From Neoroseomonas oryzicola (GTDB lineage Bacteria > Pseudomonadota > Alphaproteobacteria > Acetobacterales > Acetobacteraceae): 64,000 nt of DNA. Below the pieces are notes generated by a model. It did no database searches, was not told the DNA's origin, and saw only the letters and a program-made list of their open reading frames with translations. Below are positions 59,353 through 64,000 of this stretch, piece by piece. Within the stretch, counting starts at the first letter, position 1. Each line of letters starts with the position of its first letter. Made by a program: the position numbers and the translations under genes. The stretch covers positions 868,001 through 932,000 of the forward strand of contig NZ_JAAVUP010000002.1 of assembly GCF_012163135.1 (NCBI RefSeq), given 5' to 3'.

Positions 59353-60176
59353 GGAAGCTGAAGCGCACCCTGTCGAACGCCGCCTTCGGCGTGTCGGTGC
59401 TGCTGCTGGTCTCGCCGGCGGCGCTGGTCTTCCTGTGGATGCTGTCGCTGTCGCTGAAGAATGAGCTCGACAACACCGCCTTCCCGCCGATCTTCATCCC
59501 GGACCCGCCGACGCTCGACAACTATCGCGAGGTCTTCGCGCGCAACGACTTCCTGCTGTTCGCCTGGAACAGCGTGGTGGTGTCCTTCTCGGCGACGGGC
59601 CTCGCACTCGCGATCGGGGTGCCGGCCGGCTACGGCATCGCGAAGATGCGCGCCATGCGCGCGGCGGCGCTGATCCTGATCGCGCGCATCACGCCGGGCC
59701 TGTCCTACCTGATCCCGCTGTTCCTGCTGTTCCAGTGGCTCGAGCTGACCGGGACGCTGGTGCCCATCGTCATCACGCACCTGGTCATCACCGTGCCGAT
59801 CGTGGTCTGGGTGATGATCTCCTTCTTCGAGGGATTGCCGGCGGAGCTCGAGGAAGCGGCGCTGGTGGATGGCGCGACGATCTGGCAGGCCTTCCGCTAC
59901 GTGGCGATGCCGCTCGCGCGGCCGGGCATCACGGTCGCCACCATCCTCGCCTTCATCTTTTCGTGGAACAATTTCGTCTTCGCCATGGTGCTGGCGGGGC
60001 GCGAGACGCGCACCCTGCCGGTCGCGGTCAACAACATGCTGACCTTCGAGCAGATCTCCTGGGGGCCGCTCTCGGCCGCGGCGCTGCTGGTGACGGCGCC
60101 GGTGCTGATCCTGACGCTGCTGGCGCAGAAGCAGATCGTTGCCGGATTGACCGCGGGCGGTGTCAAAGGGGCGTGA
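59349..60176 (+). CDS. carbohydrate ABC transporter permease, MalG/UgpE type
   Basis: 275-residue membrane protein, partner of the preceding permease. First helix VSVLLLVSPAALVFLWML near residue 15. The EAA loop is LEEAALVDGATIWQAFRYVAMP near residue 160, and FSWNNFVFAMVLAGRETRTLPVAV follows. It ends the operon at 60176; no ATP-binding subunit gene follows in the next 4 kb, so the ATPase must come from elsewhere, such as a shared UgpC/MsmX-type protein. Confidence 0.93.
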   Translation: MRKLKRTLSNAAFGVSVLLLVSPAALVFLWMLSLSLKNELDNTAFPPIFIPDPPTLDNYREVFARNDFLLFAWNSVVVSFSATGLALAIGVPAGYGIAKMRAMRAAALILIARITPGLSYLIPLFLLFQWLELTGTLVPIVITHLVITVPIVVWVMISFFEGLPAELEEAALVDGATIWQAFRYVAMPLARPGITVATILAFIFSWNNFVFAMVLAGRETRTLPVAVNNMLTFEQISWGPLSAAALLVTAPVLILTLLAQKQIVAGLTAGGVKGA

Positions 60177-60234
60177 GCGCAGGCTTTCAACACGGGGCCA
60201 ACCTGCCTACTATCTAATGGACAAGGAGGCCCGC

Positions 60235-60555
60235 ATGAGCCTGCGCCGCATTCCGCCCGCCGTCCGCTTCATGGTCCTGCATGGCCTGGTGGGCTTCGGC
60301 CTGTCCGCAATCTTCGTGGCGGCCGTGCTCTGGGCCGATCCGGGTGGGGTGGGCAGCCTGATCCTGAAGCATGGTGGGCTGCCGGTCATCGCCATGCTGT
60401 GGTTCTTCAGCGGCCTGACCTTCGGTTCGGTGCAGATCGGCACGGCGATCATGCTGCAGGACGGTCAGGACGAAGGCGGCCGTGGCCGCCGGATGCGCCT
60501 GCCGCCGGCGCTGCGCCCGGTCCCGGTCGCCCTTCCTGCCCGTCGCCGCGGCTGA
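60235..60555 (+). CDS. small two-helix membrane protein of unknown function
   Basis: 106-residue protein. The start at 60235 is chosen because AAGGAGG (60222-60228) stands at the right distance; an ATG at 60217 overlaps that site and is poorer. Two hydrophobic helices are predicted, residues 12-33 (FMVLHGLVGFGLSAIFVAAVL) and 46-70 (LPVIAMLWFFSGLTFGSVQIG), separated by a short loop with DPGG. A basic, Pro-rich tail follows. I do not recognise a named family, but similar short inner-membrane proteins are widespread in alphaproteobacteria. It converges with the AhpD-like gene; their stops touch. Confidence 0.72.
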   Translation: MSLRRIPPAVRFMVLHGLVGFGLSAIFVAAVLWADPGGVGSLILKHGGLPVIAMLWFFSGLTFGSVQIGTAIMLQDGQDEGGRGRRMRLPPALRPVPVALPARRRG

Positions 60556-61095
60556 TCAGGCCTCTGCCGTCGCCTCCTCCTCGATGCCGAGGGCCGAGGA
60601 GAATCGGTTGAAGAAGCCGGTCAGGGTGATGCGCAGCGTCAGTTCGACGATCTGCGCATCGGTGAAATGCTCGCGCAGCGCCCGGAACAGGCGCTCGGGC
60701 ACGCGGTGGCTGTTCTCCCAGGCCGCGACGGAATAGGCGATCACGGCGCGGTCGCGATCCGTCAGCGACGGATGGTCGAGGCCTTCCGGCAGGGCTTCCA
60801 CCACCTCGGGCGGGATGCCCTCCACCGCCAGGAAGGGCTGGTGGTGACCGATGCAGTAGTCGCAGGCGTTCAGTTTCGACACCACCACGATCGCCAGTTC
60901 CAGGCAGCGGCGCGGCAGCGTTCCCGCGGCACGCAACTCCATCAGCATCGGCATCAGGTGGCGCAACACCGCCGGCACATGCGCGAAGACCTCCAGCTGC
61001 CCTTCGAAGGGGCCGTAGGTGGTCACGTAACGCTGCCAGATGGCGGCGAGGTCCTCGGGCAGGTCGTCGGGGCGGACGGGCGTCACGCGGGGCAT
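60556..61095 (-). CDS. AhpD-like carboxymuconolactone decarboxylase/peroxidase-related protein
   Basis: 179-residue helical protein of the CMD/AhpD superfamily. The redox motif LELAIVVVSKLNACDYCIGHH (CxxC-x3-H, near residues 80-97) with the upstream glutamate matches alkylhydroperoxidase AhpD-like proteins. GGAGGAG precedes the ATG at 61095. It could act in peroxide or radical defence, or as a decarboxylase; the CxxC favours the first. It is divergent from the M20 hydrolase gene with about 125 bases between starts. Confidence 0.87.
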   Translation of the reverse strand: MPRVTPVRPDDLPEDLAAIWQRYVTTYGPFEGQLEVFAHVPAVLRHLMPMLMELRAAGTLPRRCLELAIVVVSKLNACDYCIGHHQPFLAVEGIPPEVVEALPEGLDHPSLTDRDRAVIAYSVAAWENSHRVPERLFRALREHFTDAQIVELTLRITLTGFFNRFSSALGIEEEATAEA

Positions 61096-61220
61096 GGCGG
61101 TCTCCTCCTGGGCCAATGATGCTGCGGCGCGGCGCGGGCAGCGTCCAGGGGCGGGCGCTGGACGGGCCCGCCGCGCGGCGCGAGAGTGCGCCCCGTCATT
61201 CGCCCACGAAGGAACCCGGC

Positions 61221-62642
61221 ATGCGGAATACCGAAGAGATCTGGCGCTACGTCGACGCCAAGGCCGAGGACGCGATCGGGCTCGCCGACCGGGTCTGGGG
61301 CATGCCCGAGCTCTGCTATGCCGAAGTCCGGTCCTGCGCCGAGCACACCGCGATGCTCGAACAGCACGGCTTCCGCGTGACGAAGGACGTCGCCGGCATC
61401 CCGACCGCCGTGATGGGCGAGGCGGGGGAGGGCGGTCCGGTGATCGCCATCCTCGGCGAATACGATGCGCTGCCGGGCCTGTCGCAGGAAGCGGGCGTCG
61501 CCGAGCACAAGCCCCTGCCGGGCGACGGGTCGGGCCATGGCTGCGGGCACAACCTGCTCGGCGCGGCCTCGCTGCTCGCAGCCTCGGCCGTGAAGGACTG
61601 GATCGAGAAGAACGGCATCAAGGCGCGCGTGCGCTACTACGGCTGCCCGGCCGAGGAAGGCGGCGCGGCCAAGGGCTTCATGGTGCGGTCGGGCGCCTTC
61701 GACGACGTGGACATGGCGATCTGCTGGCACCCGGCCGCCTTCACCGGCGTGAACGAGGCGGTCTCACTCGCCAACACGCGCATCGACTTCTCCTTCACCG
61801 GCCGTGCCTCGCATGCCGCGGCGGCGCCGGAGCTCGGGCGCTCGGCGCTCGACGCGGTCGAGCTGATGAATGTCGGCGTCAACTACATGCGCGAGCACAT
61901 GCCCTCGGACGCGCGCATCCACTATGCCTATCTCGACGCCGGCGGCATCGCGCCCAACGTGGTGCAGGGCACGGCGAAGGTGCGCTACCTGATCCGCGCG
62001 AAGGACCTGGTGGGGCTGAACCAGCTCGTCGCGCGGGTGCGCAAGATCGCTGATGGCGCGGCGTTGATGACCGAGACCTCGGTCAGCACCAAGGTGGTGA
62101 GCGCGGTGTCGAACCTGCTCGCCAACACGCCGCTCGAGCAGGCGATGCACGAGAACATGCAGCGCCTGGGTCCCCCGCAGTTCGACGAGGATGACCGCGC
62201 CTTCGCGCGCGAGATCCAGAAGACCCTGTCCGACGAGGACATCGCCGCCGCCTTCCGCCGCCATGGCCTGAAGGTCGAGCGCGACAAGGCGCTGTGCGAC
62301 ATCATCGTCCCGCTGGATGCGCATGGCAGCGGGGGGGTCGGTTCGACCGACGTCGGCGACGTGTCCTGGGCGGTGCCGACGGTCCAGGCGCGCGGAGCGA
62401 CCTATGCCATCGGCACGCCGGGCCATTCCTGGCAGCTGACGGCGCAGGGCAAGTCCGGCATCGCCCACAAGGGCCTGGTGCATGTCGCGAAGATCATGGC
62501 CGGCACCGCGGTCGACGCCATCGTGAAGCCCGAGCTGCTGGACGCGGCCAAGGCCGACCACAAGGCGCGCACGGATGCGCACCCCTATGTGTGCCCGCTG
62601 CCGCCCGACGTGAATCCGCCGATCAAGATGTCGGCGGACTGA
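61221..62642 (+). CDS. M20-family amidohydrolase (AbgB/IAA-amino-acid hydrolase type)
   Basis: 473-residue metallohydrolase. The start follows GAAGGAA, and the upstream extension of the frame lacks support. Metal ligands of the M20 fold are seen in ILGEYDALPGLSQEAG near residue 78, DGSGHGCGHNLLGAAS near residue 110, and CPAEEGGAAKGF near residue 145 with the catalytic glutamate pair. The dimerisation-domain histidine is in FTGRASHAAAAPELGRSALD. The family cleaves amides such as p-aminobenzoyl-glutamate or N-acyl amino acids. The LivK-type receptor on the opposite strand may supply its substrate. Confidence 0.9.
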   Translation: MRNTEEIWRYVDAKAEDAIGLADRVWGMPELCYAEVRSCAEHTAMLEQHGFRVTKDVAGIPTAVMGEAGEGGPVIAILGEYDALPGLSQEAGVAEHKPLPGDGSGHGCGHNLLGAASLLAASAVKDWIEKNGIKARVRYYGCPAEEGGAAKGFMVRSGAFDDVDMAICWHPAAFTGVNEAVSLANTRIDFSFTGRASHAAAAPELGRSALDAVELMNVGVNYMREHMPSDARIHYAYLDAGGIAPNVVQGTAKVRYLIRAKDLVGLNQLVARVRKIADGAALMTETSVSTKVVSAVSNLLANTPLEQAMHENMQRLGPPQFDEDDRAFAREIQKTLSDEDIAAAFRRHGLKVERDKALCDIIVPLDAHGSGGVGSTDVGDVSWAVPTVQARGATYAIGTPGHSWQLTAQGKSGIAHKGLVHVAKIMAGTAVDAIVKPELLDAAKADHKARTDAHPYVCPLPPDVNPPIKMSAD

Positions 62643-62649
62643 AGCCAAT

Positions 62650-62692
62650 CTGCCGGCCCGCCCCGCCCCCGTCCCCTGGGGCGGGCCGGCAG
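62650..62692. terminator. bidirectional terminator hairpin
   Basis: Perfect 15-base stem CTGCCGGCCCGCCCC/GGGGCGGGCCGGCAG with a 13-base loop (62665-62677), between the M20 gene stop (62642) and the convergent receptor stop (62700). It is the strongest hairpin in the window. Confidence 0.7.
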
Positions 62693-62699
62693 GACGTCG

Positions 62700-63902
62700 T
62701 CAGACGTCGGCCCCCTGGATCACATCCCCGAACCGTTCCCAATGCGCGCCGCTCCATTTCTGGAGCTGCATCTGGCGGATCGGATGGAAGTTGGTCGGGC
62801 TGGTGCTGACCTTGATGCCGGGCAGCAGCAGCGGCACCTCGAGGTCGTGGATGTTCGCGACCTGGCGCATGATGTTCTCGCGCGAGAAGTCGCCCTCGCA
62901 CTGGCGCAGCACCTGCATCAGCGTGAAGGAAACGTTGTAGGCGGTGGCATAGCCGCTGTCGGACATGTCCGCCTCGGGCAGGTATTTGCGCATGAATTCG
63001 CGCCAGGCCTGCATGTGCCGGTCGTCGTTCCAGACCGGGTCGGTGATGTCCTTCTGGTAGGCCGAGGTGATGATGCCGACCCCGCGCTCGGGTCCGGCCG
63101 GGCGCATCACCGCGGCGATCGAGATCGACACGTTGGACAGGAAGTGCATCGGCTGCCAGCCGATGTCATGGACCTTGCGGATGGTCTGGGCGGCGAATTT
63201 CGGCGTCGCGGCCGTGACCAGCACGTCTGCGCCGGTGCCGCGCAAGGAGACCACCTGCGAATCGATTGTGGGGTCCGTGACCTCGTAGGAGGCGGTGGTG
63301 ACCATCTGGTCGAAGCGCGCGCCGAGAACGTCCTTCACGCCGGTGACGTAGTCCTTGCCGAAGTCGTCGTTCTGGTAGAGCAGCGCGACCTTGGCGTTCG
63401 GCTTCTGCTCCAGCATCCACTTGGCGTAGATCTGCGCCTCCGTCCGGTAGGAGGGCTGCCAGCCGATGGTCCAGGGCGTGTCCTGGTAGTTGCCCCATTT
63501 GTCGGCGCCTGTCGCAAGGAACAGGTGCGGCACGCGGCGCTGGTTCACGTAGCGCACGATGGCGGAGTTGGACGGCGTGCCGAGGGTGTGGAACAGCAGC
63601 GCGACGCGATCCTGTTCGACCAGGCGGCGGGTCTGTTCGACGGCGCGGGGCGGGCTGTAGCCGTCGTCGTAGGTGATGAAGTTGATCTGCCGGCCGCCGA
63701 CCCCGCCCTGGTCGTTGATCATCTTGAAATAGGCTGCGTCGCCCCGCCCGATCACGCCATAGGCCGAGGCCGGGCCGCTATAGGGCATGAAGTTGCCGAT
63801 CTTGAGTTCCGTCGCGGTCACGCCGACGGTCACCGCGGCGCCGATCCTCGGCGCGGCCAGCATCGCCGCCGAGGCGGCGAGGAGAGTGCGACGCTGCATC
63901 AT
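62700..63902 (-). CDS. ABC transporter substrate-binding protein, branched-chain amino acid (LivK) type
   Basis: 400-residue periplasmic receptor with signal MMQRRTLLAASAAMLAAPRIGAA. Type 1 periplasmic-binding fold: LKIGNFMPYSGPASAYGVIG, YDDGYSPPRAVEQTRRLVEQD near residue 80, LFHTLGTPSNSAIVRYVNQ, and VALLYQNDDFGKDYVTGVK near residue 175. It is preceded on the same strand by the end of a probable LivM-type permease, so it belongs to a Liv-type ABC operon that continues beyond the right edge. It converges on the M20 hydrolase. Confidence 0.92.
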   Translation of the reverse strand: MMQRRTLLAASAAMLAAPRIGAAVTVGVTATELKIGNFMPYSGPASAYGVIGRGDAAYFKMINDQGGVGGRQINFITYDDGYSPPRAVEQTRRLVEQDRVALLFHTLGTPSNSAIVRYVNQRRVPHLFLATGADKWGNYQDTPWTIGWQPSYRTEAQIYAKWMLEQKPNAKVALLYQNDDFGKDYVTGVKDVLGARFDQMVTTASYEVTDPTIDSQVVSLRGTGADVLVTAATPKFAAQTIRKVHDIGWQPMHFLSNVSISIAAVMRPAGPERGVGIITSAYQKDITDPVWNDDRHMQAWREFMRKYLPEADMSDSGYATAYNVSFTLMQVLRQCEGDFSRENIMRQVANIHDLEVPLLLPGIKVSTSPTNFHPIRQMQLQKWSGAHWERFGDVIQGADV

Positions 63903-63928
63903 CTTGGGTCCTCCCTGGATGTCGTGGT

Positions 63929-64000
63929 TCAGCCCTCCGGGCGCCGCCGCAACAGGGCGCGGATCCGCTGGGGGAAGCCCGCGAAGCCTTGCGGCAGCAG
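63929..64000 (-). CDS. 3' end of a probable LivM-type ABC permease
   Basis: Only the last 23 codons are in the window, ending in TGA at 63931-63929. The residues LLPQGFAGFPQRIRALLRR have the form of the C-terminus of branched-chain amino acid permeases (usually PxGLxG followed by arginines). Position directly upstream of a LivK-type receptor on the same strand fits. The 5' end lies outside the window and identity rests on context plus this short tail. Confidence 0.5.
   Translation of the reverse strand: MLPQGFAGFPQRIRALLRRRPEG

Noticed and set aside
1-64000. CRISPR arrays, tRNA or rRNA genes, insertion sequences and attachment sites
   Set aside because: No regularly spaced repeats, no cloverleaf or rRNA signatures, and no transposase or integrase reading frames were seen; gaps between genes are all under about 180 bases.

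Overview
The window is very GC-rich DNA (roughly 70% by eye), densely packed with genes and with no gap between genes longer than about 180 bases. The content points to an aerobic alphaproteobacterium, most likely of the Acetobacteraceae (Roseomonas-like). The signs are many tripartite-tricarboxylate (Bug/TctC) receptors, a Tad pilus cluster, glnE, and a B12-dependent ribonucleotide reductase. The lineage is an inference; there is no rRNA here to confirm it. I saw no rRNA, tRNA, insertion sequence, prophage or CRISPR array.

Layout. 1-6438: the distal part of a Tad/Cpa pilus operon (ATPase, two membrane platform proteins, TPR lipoprotein, two pseudopilin-like proteins, VWA protein), mostly coupled by 4-base start/stop overlaps. 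6498-10981: a catabolic operon (Bug receptor, 2-keto-4-pentenoate hydratase family protein, two PuuE-like polysaccharide deacetylase family proteins, CitE-like lyase). 10978-15334: a short-chain dehydrogenase, a D-2-hydroxyacid dehydrogenase, and a TetR-GST-GST-peroxiredoxin operon behind a promoter with two perfect palindromes. 15339-17563: a Bug receptor and a CoA-transferase. 17695-18844: two tandem paralogues with a C-terminal J-domain-like HPD motif. 18950-22404: bcp and glnE, divergent from a large AsmA/YhdP-like protein (22422-25619). 25676-29414: class III aminotransferase, chorismate mutase, upp, and a nucleotide-sugar dehydrogenase behind an AT-rich promoter island. 29425-35153: a minus-strand operon of a thiamine-diphosphate enzyme, a TPR-glycosyltransferase and a secreted caspase-like protein.

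35317-38353: three Bug receptors in tandem. 38424-41102: a DUF4139-type protein and a LysE exporter. 41199-44577: RidA, an N-acyl-D-amino-acid deacylase and a LivK-type receptor, probably an amino-acid derivative module. 44758-47178: an adenosylcobalamin-dependent ribonucleotide reductase behind candidate NrdR boxes. 47179-49502: a coupled pair of unrecognised proteins. 49549-53590: a tight minus-strand operon of an APH-fold kinase, an enolase paralogue, a D-2-hydroxyacid dehydrogenase and a crotonase-like protein lacking the usual glutamates. 53718-55307: an oligopeptide-type receptor. 55413-56936: a degenerate HtrA-like protein and a cupin. 57032-60176: a carbohydrate ABC receptor with two permeases but no ATPase. 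60235-62642: a small membrane protein, an AhpD-like protein and an M20 amidohydrolase. 62700-64000: a LivK-type receptor and the 3' end of a probable LivM permease.

The overall picture is a scavenger of small organic acids, peptides and amino-acid derivatives. Nine periplasmic receptors of four families all start with a twin-arginine signal. The most promising undescribed unit is the kinase/enolase-like/dehydrogenase operon. In known chemistry these three activities could convert hydroxypyruvate to D-glycerate, 2-phosphoglycerate and phosphoenolpyruvate, but the enolase paralogue has changed active-site residues, so a different substrate is likely.
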